Assembly: GCF_022344005.1 (NCBI RefSeq) | Contig: NZ_CP092194.1 | Location: forward strand, 366,673-430,672 | Source: Deinococcus sp. KNUC1210 | GTDB lineage: Bacteria > Deinococcota > Deinococci > Deinococcales > Deinococcaceae | Direction of reading: 5' to 3' | DNA length: 64,000 nucleotides | Shown: positions 1 to 11,900 of the stretch, piece by piece | Numbering within the stretch: the stretch's first letter is position 1 | Layout: each line of letters begins with the position of its first letter | Translations under genes and position numbers: made by a program | Notes under the pieces: generated by a model | What the model was told of the DNA's origin: nothing | The model's input: only the letters and a program-made list of their open reading frames with translations | The model's database searches: none

Positions 1-718
1 AATATTTCTCAGATGAGAATTACAAATGTTTGGCAGCCATTTTATTGATGAATGTGAAATATCCCGCCTTTGCGCTCTATAATCTTCATGAATCCAGAGA
101 ACGACTTATTTCACTTTACATGATTCGAGCAAACGTTTATATTTTCTTTACCAGGGCAAACGCACTGGCGAGTTGGAGTGATGATCCCTTTCCTGTAATG
201 CGGGCACCTCGGAAGGGGGGAGCCAGTGGTGCGACCGACTATTTGCCTGCCTGATCCGGTCTTTGACTGTGAGCAGGCCCTCAAACCGATAAAATCGGCC
301 GCTTTGCCTCTTTTACCGCTGTGTCTACAAACGAGGAGGACATTCTGGAACTCCGGGCATCTCCGGTTGACCGCTGCGTCCTGCTTCTGTGCTGACTGAT
401 GCCTCAGCTTCCGTATGACTGTATCTTCCGGCCACTCATGAGAAACCGGAAACGTCAGCTTGAATGCGACTGGCTCTGCTCTTACAAGTTCGCCCAAAGA
501 CAGGAACGCGAACCGGGCACATAAGAAGTTCACTAACGTTGGTTAAAGTCGAGCAGATGCAGGGTGGACAGAAATTCCACACCCTGTTGTCCGTCTTATC
601 GCCGTGTATGTCTGAAGCGTTCGTTTCTGAAGCGAAGGCCTCTGTCTTCATGTGCAACGTGCCGTTTACAAGCTTGTTAGTGTGTTTATCCACTGTAGCA
701 GGCAATCAGGAGAAGATT
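1..718. other. Intergenic region, no gene seen
   Basis: No reading frame here has a convincing start, ribosome binding site or recognisable protein. The first 150 bases are much richer in A+T than the rest of the window, which fits a promoter or leader region for the lipoprotein gene that follows. The only clear signal is an AGGAGA ribosome binding site at about 709-714, just ahead of that gene. Confidence 0.5.
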
Positions 719-2560
719 ATGACCCGTTCCTCATCGTTTATGCCAAAATTTGCTCGTTTCAACACAGTCTCGCTGGGATTGTTGACCCTGACGCTCAGTC
801 TGGCTGCCTGTGGTTCGCAGACTCCGGCAACGCCAAGCACTTCCACCGCAACGACGACCACCGATCCCAACACCGTGGATTTCGGGTATGACGGACAGGA
901 TCACAGCTGGACAGCACCTGACACTTCGTTGAGCGCTCTGGCTCTTGGGGCAGGCAGCAATACCCTGAGTTACGAGAACTGGACGTCTGCCAGCAACGGG
1001 TGGGGACCGATTGAGAAGGATCAGAGCGTGGGTGGCAACGCGGCAGGCGACGGCAAGCCCCTGACCCTGGCCGGCAAAACCTACGCCCACGGCTTCGGGG
1101 TCCACGCCAACTCCAGCATGACCTTCAACCTGGGAGCACAGTGCGCCACCTTTACCTCGGAGATCGGCGTAGATGATGAGGTGGGCGACCGTGGCTCGGT
1201 GGTGTTTCAGGTGTACGGCGACGGCAGTAAGCTGTACGACAGCGGGGTAATGACGGGGGCGAGCGCGACCAAGACGCTAAGTGTGAGCGTGGCGGGGGTG
1301 AAGGAACTGAAGCTGGTGGTGACGGACAGCGGCAACGGCAACACCAACGACCACGCCGACTGGGCCACCCCCACCCTCCTCAACTGCACGGCAGGCTCCA
1401 CACCGGTCACGCCGCCCGTGACGTCGCCTGCGCCGCCTTCCGGAAGCGTCCAGTACAGCGGTCCCATCGTCATCACCAAGGGCGGCACCTACAGCGGCAA
1501 CTGGGAAAGCACCATCAACAAGGCGGCGGTGCTGATTCAGACGAGCGAGCCCGTGACCATCATCAATTCCAATATCCGCAGCCGTGGCAACCTGATCAGC
1601 GGCTTCAACTACAACCTGACGGTGCTGAATACCCGTGGCTACGCCCTGAATCCCAACGTGGCGGGCAAAGCTGCCGGACGCGCCGTCAATGCCGAAGAAC
1701 TGCTGAATCTGGACGTCGAGAACAGCTACTTCGAGGGCACCACCGGCATCTATGCCCGGCAGTTCAAGGGCAATGCCAGCGCAGGCCAGACCATCAAGAT
1801 TCTCCGCAACCAGTTCCGCAACACCGATGGTCGGCAGAGTGACGGCAACGGGGGCTACCTCGCCAAGTGGGACGTGGTGCAGGCGGTGCTGTTCAACAAC
1901 GTGCAGCGCGTGCCCAATGTCGAGATCGCCTGGAACGAGATCATCAACGAGCCCGGCAAGAGCCGTACCGAAGAGAACATCAACTTCTACGTCAGCAGCG
2001 GCACGCCCGGCAGCCCCATGCGGATTCACGACAACTACATCCAGGGGGCCTACAACCTCGATCCGGTCAACGACAGCAATTACCCGGGCGGCGGCATCCT
2101 GCTGGGTGACGGTCTGGTGACCGATCCGCTGAACTCCGGCTTTACCCGCGTGTACAACAACCAGATTGTCGGCACCACCAACCACGGCATTGCCATTGAC
2201 GGCGGCACCGACAATCAGGTCTACAACAACCGCATGATCTCCAGCGGCCGCCTGTCCAACGGTCAGCGCATCGCCGCGGCCAACGTCGGCGTGTACGTCT
2301 GGGACCTGAACGGCGGCAGCAAGCTGGCGACACCGACCTTCAGCAACAACCGCATGGCCGACAACGTGATCGGCTGGACGCGGGTGGCCGCCAACGGCAC
2401 CACCTCCAACAACGCGTCGTGGCTGCCCGACTGTGGCCTGAAGGGAACGGTATGCAGCAACAACCAGGACATCGGCACCATGACGCTCGCCAACGAGCAG
2501 CAGGAGTACCAGAGCTGGCAGGCCAAGCTGAGCAGCAGCAACGTCAAGATCGGCCCCTGA
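719..2560 (+). CDS. Lipoprotein with NPCBM domain and right-handed beta-helix domain
   Basis: A 613-residue secreted protein. The start at 719 is chosen because AGGAGA lies 5 bases upstream and it opens a lipoprotein signal peptide with the lipobox Leu-Ala-Ala-Cys at about residue 32; longer in-frame starts have no such support. Residues 81-226 form an NPCBM module (novel putative carbohydrate-binding module), recognisable by the motifs [21 protein letters not shown] and NDHADWA. A Pro-rich linker leads to a parallel beta-helix region (about 243-613) with repeated Asn-rich turns such as NSNI, NRMI and NNRM, as in pectate-lyase-like folds. It probably binds or processes polysaccharide at the cell surface. 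Its NPCBM DNA is nearly identical to an inverted copy at 19495-19906, and its beta-helix domain is a paralogue of the protein at 35723-36976. No catalytic residues could be assigned. Confidence 0.88.
   Translation: MTRSSSFMPKFARFNTVSLGLLTLTLSLAACGSQTPATPSTSTATTTTDPNTVDFGYDGQDHSWTAPDTSLSALALGAGSNTLSYENWTSASNGWGPIEKDQSVGGNAAGDGKPLTLAGKTYAHGFGVHANSSMTFNLGAQCATFTSEIGVDDEVGDRGSVVFQVYGDGSKLYDSGVMTGASATKTLSVSVAGVKELKLVVTDSGNGNTNDHADWATPTLLNCTAGSTPVTPPVTSPAPPSGSVQYSGPIVITKGGTYSGNWESTINKAAVLIQTSEPVTIINSNIRSRGNLISGFNYNLTVLNTRGYALNPNVAGKAAGRAVNAEELLNLDVENSYFEGTTGIYARQFKGNASAGQTIKILRNQFRNTDGRQSDGNGGYLAKWDVVQAVLFNNVQRVPNVEIAWNEIINEPGKSRTEENINFYVSSGTPGSPMRIHDNYIQGAYNLDPVNDSNYPGGGILLGDGLVTDPLNSGFTRVYNNQIVGTTNHGIAIDGGTDNQVYNNRMISSGRLSNGQRIAAANVGVYVWDLNGGSKLATPTFSNNRMADNVIGWTRVAANGTTSNNASWLPDCGLKGTVCSNNQDIGTMTLANEQQEYQSWQAKLSSSNVKIGP
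981..1392 (+). repeat. 412-bp NPCBM inverted repeat, copy 1
   Basis: This stretch of the first lipoprotein gene matches, in reverse orientation, bases 19495-19906 of the NPCBM-malectin-Kelch gene. By eye I find only about four or five mismatches over 412 bases, including silent third positions. Identity stops sharply at both ends, at the edges of the NPCBM module. This points to recent duplication or gene conversion of one module. Confidence 0.85.
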
Positions 2561-2591
2561 GCGGCAGCCAGAAACAGGAGCAATGAGGTCT

Positions 2592-2630
2592 GGGGAGGAG
2601 CGAGCCGTGTCATACAGCTCGCTCCTCCCC
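2592..2630. terminator. Bidirectional hairpin between convergent genes
   Basis: A perfect 14-bp stem (2592-2605 with 2617-2630, beginning GGGGAGGAGCGAG) encloses an 11-base loop. It lies between the stop of the lipoprotein gene at 2560 and the convergent regulator gene ending at 2663. There is no T-tract, so intrinsic termination is inferred from position and stem strength. Confidence 0.6.
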
Positions 2631-2662
2631 GCCTGCTGTTGGTTGTCGCCAGACGGCGTGGC

Positions 2663-5079
2663 TCAGTCGCGGGACAGCACGCGGCGGGGCGGGGCCGGCA
2701 ACATCACTGACACCGGGTGTTCGCCCAGCAGAGAATGACCGTTCCAGCGCAGCTCGGCAATGGTCAGCACCACGTCCACGGCCCGCACGCTCAGTTCCAG
2801 CGTGCGGGCCGTCAGTTCCTGCGGCGTCAGCGGAAAGCAGTGTTCCGACCATCCCCCCGTCACAAACGCTCCTTCCAGATGATGAACCGTGCCGTCTTCG
2901 GTGTAGCTGCCCTGGCCGCCGGGTGTCAGGACGTGCGCCGTGTGGGCTCCGAGGGCGCTCAGGCGCAGTGGGAAGGGCGCACACGTCGGCCCCAGTTCCT
3001 CGCCGCCCCGGTACAGATCCAGCCGCCAGCGGACCTGCAGACCCGGACCGGGAGGACTGCTGATCGGCAGGGGCACCTCGATGCGGAGGGTGGAGGGCAG
3101 GCCGTAGCGGTTGGAACTGACGATGCTCAGCTCATGACCGCTGCGGTACACCGAATAGGTCTGACGTGAGAGCTGCGGATCGGGGGGCCGCCGACGTGCG
3201 TTTCGAGGTCGGGGGCAAGTTCGCTCTGCGGAGCCACCGAACCGTCGAGACGCGGGTGCAGCTCCGGCGGGCACAGCAGCGGGCTGTCGATGGGCAGCCT
3301 GCGGTGGTAGATGCGTTCCAGGCGCAGCGCTTCTTCGGCAAGGTGGGCGCGGCGGGCATAGTACGCGGCGTGACCCGGCAGGACATCGGCGTAGGCTGCC
3401 ATCAGGCGGCGACGGATCTCCTGGCGCAGCGAGGCGGTCAGAGGGCTGGTGATGGTCATTCTCAGACCCTCGGTGCGGAACACGAATTCGGATGGATGGG
3501 CCTCTGCCAGTTCGGCCACACCCTGCGACCAGTGAACGGGCTGTTCCGGGTCGGCCTCGACCAGCAGGCGGCGGCTGACAGCCTGCCCCAGCAGCGCATC
3601 GACCTGCGGCGCCGACAGATCGGGCAGCACGGCCCTCGCCACCCGCCGGTCAAAGCGGCCATAGATCACGCTCAGCCGCTTGAGCGCCTGCTGAAGCTCG
3701 GGGGAACACGCGTCGATCTCGCTGTCGTAGCTGTCACGCAGGCTCTGGGGCAGCGACAGGGTATAGACCGCCTCGAAGGTCGGGGCCTGATCGAGCAGAC
3801 TGAGCAGGTGCATCGGATTGCCGTCGCTGCGCTGCAACAGCCGGGCCGCATACACCCGCAGCCGCTGTTTCGGCTCGAATGGAAACTGCGCTTCCAGCGC
3901 CCGCTGCACGCTCAGATTGGACAGCGGCGACACTTCCAGTTCCAGTGAGGAAGACCGCTCGATCCGGTGGAGCAGGGCGCGGGCCAGCGGCACATGAACC
4001 GGACAGTCACGGCCCGAAATCAGAAAGATCCGCTGACTGCTGCCCGCCGCCCGGAACAGAAACTCCATCAGCGGAATCAGATCGGTGGGGGCGTCCTGGG
4101 CCTGCTCGAACAGCAGCAGCACCTGTTTCGGGACCCTGGAAAGCGCGTAGCCCACCTTCACCACGTCCTCCTCCAGCGAGGCCGGATGAAGCAGCACATG
4201 CTGAAGCGCCTGAACGTCCTGAGGATCACAGCAGGCGAGCAGCGACTGGGCCACGCTCGCCAGCACGAAGCGGCACGAGCGCAGGCTGGGAACCCGGACG
4301 ATGTACCAGCCGAACTGCCGGGCCACGCGCTCACTCAGGTACGTCTTGCCGCTGCCTGCCGGGCCGTGCAGCAGGATCAGCTGTGAATGCTCGCTGGCCC
4401 GCCGAAATGCCTGCTGAAGCGCCGCATCCTCGACGGGCCGCTCGAAATGAATGGCCCGGATGCGGTGTGAGATGACGGCGGGTTCCTCGCTGACAGCCGT
4501 GGAGGCGGGCGGCGCGTCTTCCAGGGTTTCGGGCAGGGCGTCTGCCGGGTTCTCCAGCCCCAGCGCCTCGGCCCGTTCGGAGATCAGCCGGGTGGCCCAG
4601 GTCTGATTCTCGCGGGCATAGCGCCAGTACGCCCGGCTCAGATGATGTTCGACCTGCTGAATCATCAGCCAGCGCTGCTGATCGACCCAGGTCTGGAAGG
4701 TCGAGCCGCCCAGGTCTTCCAGCCCGGTCAGCGGAATGCCGCGCAGTGTGGCGAGCGCGGCGGTCAGCTGAGGCTGATTCATATTCTGATTGAACTGGGC
4801 GCACCACGGTTCAAAGTCGCTGCTGGCTTCATCGAGCTGCAACAGCTGATGGCTGGACGGAAAGATATTCAGGCCCGCCGAGCGAATCCGTGCCAGTTCC
4901 ACCCGCAGGTTCTTGCGTGACAGCGGCGTATTCCACAGCAGATCAGCCAGACGCTCGCGGTGCTGCGGCAATTTCTCCAGATACAGATAGGTGATCAGCG
5001 CCAGGGCTTTGGCCGAAACAGGGATGGTCTTGCCTGCAAGCGTGATATAGACGTGTCCAAGCGTATGAATGGTCAACAT
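2663..5079 (-). pseudogene. SARP/AAA-type transcriptional regulator, frameshifted
   Basis: Reading from ATG 5079 (AGGAGA upstream) gives a protein of about 805 residues if one frameshift is repaired. The N-terminus (about 1-160) resembles an OmpR-like winged helix plus bacterial transcriptional activator domain, as in SARP regulators. An AAA/STAND-type ATPase follows, with the P-loop GPAGSGKT at about residue 237. The frame is lost at a run of six G (3182-3187, C on the coding strand): one more C would join residue 631 to a 173-residue beta-rich C-terminal part that ends at 2663. As given, the upstream frame runs on to a stop at 3127. It is a plausible local regulator of the exopolysaccharide genes by position only. 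The C-terminal part is not a family I recognise. Confidence 0.75.
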
Positions 5080-5818
5080 TCGTTCTCCTGCACGACGCCC
5101 CTGAACGAACTGCGCTGCCCAGGGTCCCGGAGGGGCGCTCTGGCACAGGGCAGCACTTCTGGAGCAACGGGTCTGTCAGCCGGGAATTGAAGACCTGGGC
5201 GGCTCGACTGTTGGCCCATCAGCCGTGAAACAGCTTCTCAAAGAGCAGTAAAAACGTAAAAGTACCGTCGCGTCTTCCTCTGGTCGGGGAATGACTAGCA
5301 CGCTGAGCTGGATTGTCGGAAGTGTGCTGAGATCATTCTGGAAGTACCCCACGGCACAGAGGCCGCTCAAGGTCGAGACACGGTACGGAACGCTCGGACA
5401 GAAATCAGGAACTTCGCCTCTCGCTGTGCAGCCGCATGACTGGGAGTGGAAGTTGAACGGGTGAGTTCCTGTCCCTTCGGTTCGTGTGGTGGAGTGTTCA
5501 ACAGATCGTGAGAGCTTGTCTGGAAATGCCCACCCAACACTGGCATCAGTGTAAAAGGGTGAACGACTCTTAAGGTCCCCGTTAGATAAATAAAGTTTTA
5601 ACAAACTTATGCGTAACCTCAGGGTTTGGTAAATTTTATGAGGAAATCTCCCGGTAGATGAAGATGCGCTGCCAGTCGGATTCCAGAGGAATTTCTGCCT
5701 CCTTCTTCCTGTCAAAAAGGAGAAAAAGTTCACGGTTTGAGTCGGCAAAGCACAGGCGTTCATTTATTTTCCTCATGATGCTCAGAACAGTCGGGGCAGC
5801 CCGCATTTCGGAGATTCA
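5080..5818. other. Intergenic region upstream of the regulator
   Basis: About 740 bases separate the regulator start from the glf stop. Base composition drops, with an A/T-rich patch at about 5575-5650. A 195-codon minus-strand frame (5176-5763) is open here, but it has no ribosome binding site, no recognisable domain and atypical composition, so I do not call it. The region probably holds the regulator promoter. Confidence 0.45.
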
Positions 5819-6997
<1,179 letters not shown>

Positions 6998-7343
6998 GCC
7001 GGGACTTCCCGAGGTCAGGCTGCCGACCTGCTGCCGAGACGCTGCCTGTATAAAAGCAGTTCAGTTGCATACCCTCTCCTTCCTTGCGCTTGGCTCGACC
7101 TGCTCTGGCAGCACGCCGCTGTGTGAGAACAGTCTCAGATCACAGGCGTCTCGAAAACGTTACTGACGCCGCTGCCCCTGTCGGGCCGCCGCCGTTCAAA
7201 ACGGGCTGCATTTGGCCTCGCCGGTTGCGTTCACGTAACGATGGCCGGGGCAGCATGGGCCTTGACGCCTGAGAGACCTGTACGCCTCACGTCCGATGCT
7301 GCGCGGTGGGCGCTGCTGTGATTTCCCCGAGGAGGAAGCGTTC
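6998..7343. other. Divergent intergenic region between glf and the sugar transferase
   Basis: No gene is seen in these bases, which should hold the promoters for both divergent genes. An imperfect palindrome, CGTT-CACGT-AACG, at about 7228-7240 could be an operator, but I cannot tie it to a regulator. Confidence 0.35.
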
Positions 7344-7372
7344 GTGTTCTATACCTTGCCCCGGACTCTGCT

Positions 7373-8857
7373 GTGAGGACCTCGGCCCTCGAACCGGAAG
7401 ACAGCCAGGGACAGCTCGGTGAGGCTGTGTCTTCCCCCGTCCCCGCGTTGCCGCTGAACATGTCGAGGCTGCCCCTGTCGTGGCGTGCCCTGCTGAACAC
7501 GGTGGTGCTGTCCATCGGCGACGTGCTGGCCCTGGGCCTGCCGCTCGCCCTCACCTCTCATCTCGTGCCGTGGCATCCGAGCGGTGTATCGTCGGCGCAC
7601 TGGATTGCCGTCGCCATCATAGTGTGGCTGTGCGCTGCCCGGCTGCTGCACGTCACACCCACCTGGGGAGCCAGCGCACCGGGCGAGGTCAAGGGGCTGA
7701 CCGAACTGACGCTGCTGGTGTTCGTCAGTCTGGCGGGCCTGGAGTTTCTCAAGCCGCAGACCGAAGTGGCAGAGGTGCTGTCGTTGCTGCTGGGCATGCT
7801 GCTGGCCTGGCCGCTGCTGATCATGACCCGGACTGTGCTGCGCCGCCTGTTGAAGCAGGCGCGGCTGTGGGGCGTGCCGGTAGTGGTGTACGGGGGAGCG
7901 CAGACCGGCACGCGCATTACCCAGGCGCTGCTGGCGAATCCGGATTACGGTTATCACCCGGTTGGCGTGTTCGACGACGACCCGGCACGCCAGCACACCC
8001 TGATTGCCGGCGTGCCGGTGCTGGGTTCGACCCTCCAGACCTCGCCTGCCGTGTCGGTGGCGATTCTGGCGGTGCCGGGCCTGTCGCCGGAGGCGGTGCA
8101 GCGCCTGCTCGACGGGCCGCTCGACAGATACCGGCGCGTCATCCTGCTGCCCGACATCGTCGAGATGGAGCCGCTGTGGATTCAGGTCCGCGACTGCGGA
8201 GGCATGACGGGGCTGGACCTGGAACGGCCTCTGCTCGATCCGCTGACCCTGGCTGGAAAGCGGATCTTCGACGTGCTGGGCGTGCTGCTGCTGGCGCTGC
8301 CGGTCCTGACCGTGTGTGCGCTGATCGCCGTGGCGCTGTGGCTGGAAACCCGCACCAGTCCACTGTTCTTTCAGCAGCGGGTCGGGCGCGACGGACGGAT
8401 GTTCACCGCCTGGAAGTTCCGGACCATGTTGCCGAACGCCGAGGAGGTGCTGCGGCGCACGCTGGAGCAGCAGCCCGAGCTGCGTGCCGAGTGGGAAGCG
8501 ACCTTCAAGCTGCGCCGTGATCCGCGAATTACCCGGCTAGGAGCCGTGCTGCGCCGCACCAGTCTCGACGAACTGCCGCAGCTGATGAACGTGCTGCGGG
8601 GCGAGATGTCGCTGGTCGGCCCCCGGCCCCTGCCCAGCTATCACTGCGACGAACTGCCGCCGCTGGTACAGACGCTGCGGGCGCGGGTGCGGCCCGGCAT
8701 GACCGGCCTGTGGCAGGTATCGGGCCGCTCGGATGCGGGCAACAGCGGCATGGTGCGCTGGGACAGCTACTACGTAAGAAACTGGTCGATCTGGCTCGAT
8801 CTGGTCATCCTGATTCGCACGGTGCAGGTGGTGGTGCGTGGCGTGGGCGCGTACTGA
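7373..8857 (+). CDS. Polyprenyl glycosylphosphotransferase (exopolysaccharide initiating sugar transferase)
   Basis: A WbaP/WcaJ-type membrane enzyme that moves a sugar-1-phosphate from a UDP-sugar to undecaprenyl phosphate, the first step of repeat-unit assembly. The N-terminal half has several hydrophobic helices and a CoA-binding-like Rossmann region (VVVYGGAQTGTRITQALL). The C-terminal catalytic domain starts with AGKRIFDVLGVLLL and carries QQRVGRDG, FTAWKFRTM, LRRTSLDELPQL and LVGPRPLP, all diagnostic. The readable frame begins at GTG 7373 (494 residues), but that codon lacks a ribosome binding site. A strong GAGGAGG at 7330-7336 fits GTG 7344, whose frame stops after 10 codons on the overlapping GTGA. 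One extra C in the run 7359-7362 would fuse them into a 504-residue protein, probably the true start. Confidence 0.93.
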   Translation: MRTSALEPEDSQGQLGEAVSSPVPALPLNMSRLPLSWRALLNTVVLSIGDVLALGLPLALTSHLVPWHPSGVSSAHWIAVAIIVWLCAARLLHVTPTWGASAPGEVKGLTELTLLVFVSLAGLEFLKPQTEVAEVLSLLLGMLLAWPLLIMTRTVLRRLLKQARLWGVPVVVYGGAQTGTRITQALLANPDYGYHPVGVFDDDPARQHTLIAGVPVLGSTLQTSPAVSVAILAVPGLSPEAVQRLLDGPLDRYRRVILLPDIVEMEPLWIQVRDCGGMTGLDLERPLLDPLTLAGKRIFDVLGVLLLALPVLTVCALIAVALWLETRTSPLFFQQRVGRDGRMFTAWKFRTMLPNAEEVLRRTLEQQPELRAEWEATFKLRRDPRITRLGAVLRRTSLDELPQLMNVLRGEMSLVGPRPLPSYHCDELPPLVQTLRARVRPGMTGLWQVSGRSDAGNSGMVRWDSYYVRNWSIWLDLVILIRTVQVVVRGVGAY

Positions 8858-8932
8858 CGCGTGTCTGTGAACACCTCTTCCCGTTCTGCCAGTCCGCCGT
8901 ACTCAACGCCAGCTCCGCAGGAAGGAGGCATC

Positions 8933-11900
8933 ATGAAGCAGTCCAGACCACTGTTCAAGACATTCAGGCGTGCGGTCACGGTGCTGGGGCTGGCCGCCGC
9001 GCTGTTCGGCTGCGCGACCATCCCCGATTCGCCGGACACGGCGGCAGGAACCGACTATCCGTATCCTGCCGGACAGGACTTCTCGTGGTCGGACGTGCCC
9101 GGACCGGGCGACACCGCCAGCGAACTCGGCCACGTCTGGACGGGCATTCGCCTCAGGTCGCTCAGCGTCGCGAGCCTCAATTACCTGAGCGACCTCACCT
9201 GGACTTCGGCCACCAACGGCTACGGCCCCATCGAGATCGACAAGAGCAACAACACCAGCGCGGGCAACGACGGACGTCCGCTCACCATCGGCGGGCAGGT
9301 CTTTGCCAAGGGGCTGGGCGTGCACGCGGCGGCAGACGTGCGCTACACGCTGGGCGGGGCCTGTTCCACCTTCAATGCCAGCGTGGGCGTCGATGACGAG
9401 GTGGGCAGCCGGGGCAGCGTGGTCTTCGAGGTCTGGAACGGCACCACCACCCTGCTGTACAGCAGCGGCCTGCTGACCGGGGCCGACGTCGCCAAGCCTG
9501 TCAGCCTGGACATCAGCGGCGTGCAGACCCTGCGGCTGGTCGTGACCGACGGGGGCAACGGCATCACCAACGACCATGCCGACTGGGCCGACGCACAGGT
9601 GATGTGCAGTGCGACCCAGCCCTCGGGCGAGAAGTTCCTGAGCGACCTCACCCCGGTTTCGGCGGTCAACGGCTATGGCCCCTACGAACTCAACCGCAGC
9701 AACAACGAGCGGGCAGCTGGAGACGGGCACGTTCTGACGCTCAACGGCACCTCGTATCCCAAGGGGCTGGGCGTGCATGCCCAGTCGCAGCTGGTGTACG
9801 ACCTGGGCGGTACCTGCTCGTCGTTCAGTGCCGAGGTGGGCGTCGACGACGAGGTAGGCACACGCGGCAGCGTCGTATTTCAGGTGTTTGCCGACGACCT
9901 CCCGCTCTTCGACAGCGGCATCCTGACCGGCCCTGATCCGACCCGTTCGGTGAGCGTCGATATTTCCGGCAAGAAGCTGCTGAAACTCGTCGTGACCGAC
10001 GGGGGAAACGGCATCACCAACGATCACGCCGACTGGGCCAATGCCAAGGTCGGCTGCTCGGTGATCCAGTCCTCGGTCGACAGCGTGACGGTCAGCCCCG
10101 CGACCGTCGCCATGAGCCAGGGCGGCAGTCAGCAGCTCACCGCCGAGGTCAAGGGCAGCGGGTCGTTCGATCCGGGCGTCACCTGGGCCACCAGCAACGC
10201 GCAGGTCGTCTCGGTCAGCAGTACCGGCCTGATCAATGCCCTCGCGCCCGGCAGTGCCACCATCACCGCCACCTCGGTTTCGGATGCCAGCAAGTCGGGT
10301 TCCTCGCAGATCACCGTGAGCGCCGTGTCGATGCTGCCGCCGGGGGGCATTCTGATCAATTTCCAGCCCGCCAGCAGCGCCGTTCCGGTGGGCTACACCG
10401 CCGATACCGGACTGCCCTACAGCGACCAGCGCGGCTTCGGCTGGGTGCGCGAGGACAGCCTGGGCAGCAGCCCGGCAGTGCCGCTCGACATCAGCCCGAA
10501 TACGCGTGACCGGGCACTGGTGGGCATCGACGCGCGGCTGAACACCTTCGTGCATATGCAGTTCCCCAGCAGCGTCAGCAGCACGACGGCTGTGCGGACG
10601 CCCGCCGCCTGGGAATACGCGCTGCCAAACGGCGTCTACAGCGTCACCGTCAGTGTGGGCGACAGCAGCAACTCGGTGGACAGCTCGCACCTGATCAATA
10701 TCGAAGGGCAGCTCGCCATTCCCGCCTTTACGCCGATCCTGTCGAAGAAGTTCGTGGCCGCCACTCTACGGGCCAACGTGATCGACGGCAAGCTCACCAT
10801 CGACGCACGCGGCGGCACCAACACCAAACTCGATTACGTCATCATCCGGCCCGGCAACCAGCCGAGCATCCGGTCGAGCAGCCCGCAGGACGCGCAGACC
10901 ATGGTGCCGACCACGGTGTCCCTGACGGCAGACGTGAACCTGCCCAACAGCGCCATCGACCTGGCGACCCTCACCCCCTCGTCGGTGAAGCTGACCGACG
11001 CCGGAACCAACATCGCCGTTCCCGCCTCGATCAACACGTCGGGCGGCGGTGACGCGATCGTCCTCAAGCCCAGCGCTCCGCTCGATGCCAACACCAGGTA
11101 CGTCTTCGAGATCACCAGCGACCTGAAAGACACCACCGGGGCCTCTTTCCTGCCGCTGCGCTCCACCTTCACCACCGGTATGAGCACCACCGGCAGCGGC
11201 GTGGCCTTCGAGCAGGTGACGCTGCCGACAGTTCCCGCCAAACCCTATACCTCGCTGGAAATCGGCCCGGACAACCAGCTGTACGCCGCGACCCTGACGG
11301 GCGAGATCCTGCGCTTCGGGATGTTCTCGGACGGCACGCTGTCGGCTCCGCAGGTCATCACCTCGGTGCAGACAGCCAACGGCGGCCCGCGCACCATCAT
11401 CGGCATGAAGTTCGATCCAGCCTCGACCGCCGACAACCTGGTGATGTGGATCAGCAACAACTATTTCTGGGACGGCAGCAGCGACGCGCCCGACTGGAGC
11501 GGCAAGATCACCCGGCTGAGCGGTCCCAATCTGGAAAACGTTCAGGACTACGTGGTCGGCCTGCCGCGCTCGATCCGCGACCATCAGACCAACAGCGTGT
11601 CGTTCCATGCCAGCGAGCCGAACGTGCTGTATGTGCTTCAGGGCAGCAACACCGCGATGGGTGCGCCCGATACCGCCTGGGGCAACCGGCCCGAGCGTCT
11701 GCTCAGCGGTTCCATCCTGCGGATCGATCTGAGCAAGATCGCCTCGCCGCCGCTGAACGTCAAGACCTCCGAGGGCGGTCTGTACAATCCCTATGCCGCC
11801 GACGCGCCGCTGAGTATCTATGCCAGCGGCATCCGAAACGCGTTCGACATGGTGTGGCACAGCAACGGACAGCTGTATGTGCCCGCCAACGGCTCGGCGG

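Noticed and set aside
5176..5763. 195-codon minus-strand frame upstream of the regulator
   Set aside because: No ribosome binding site, no recognisable motif and composition unlike the neighbouring genes.
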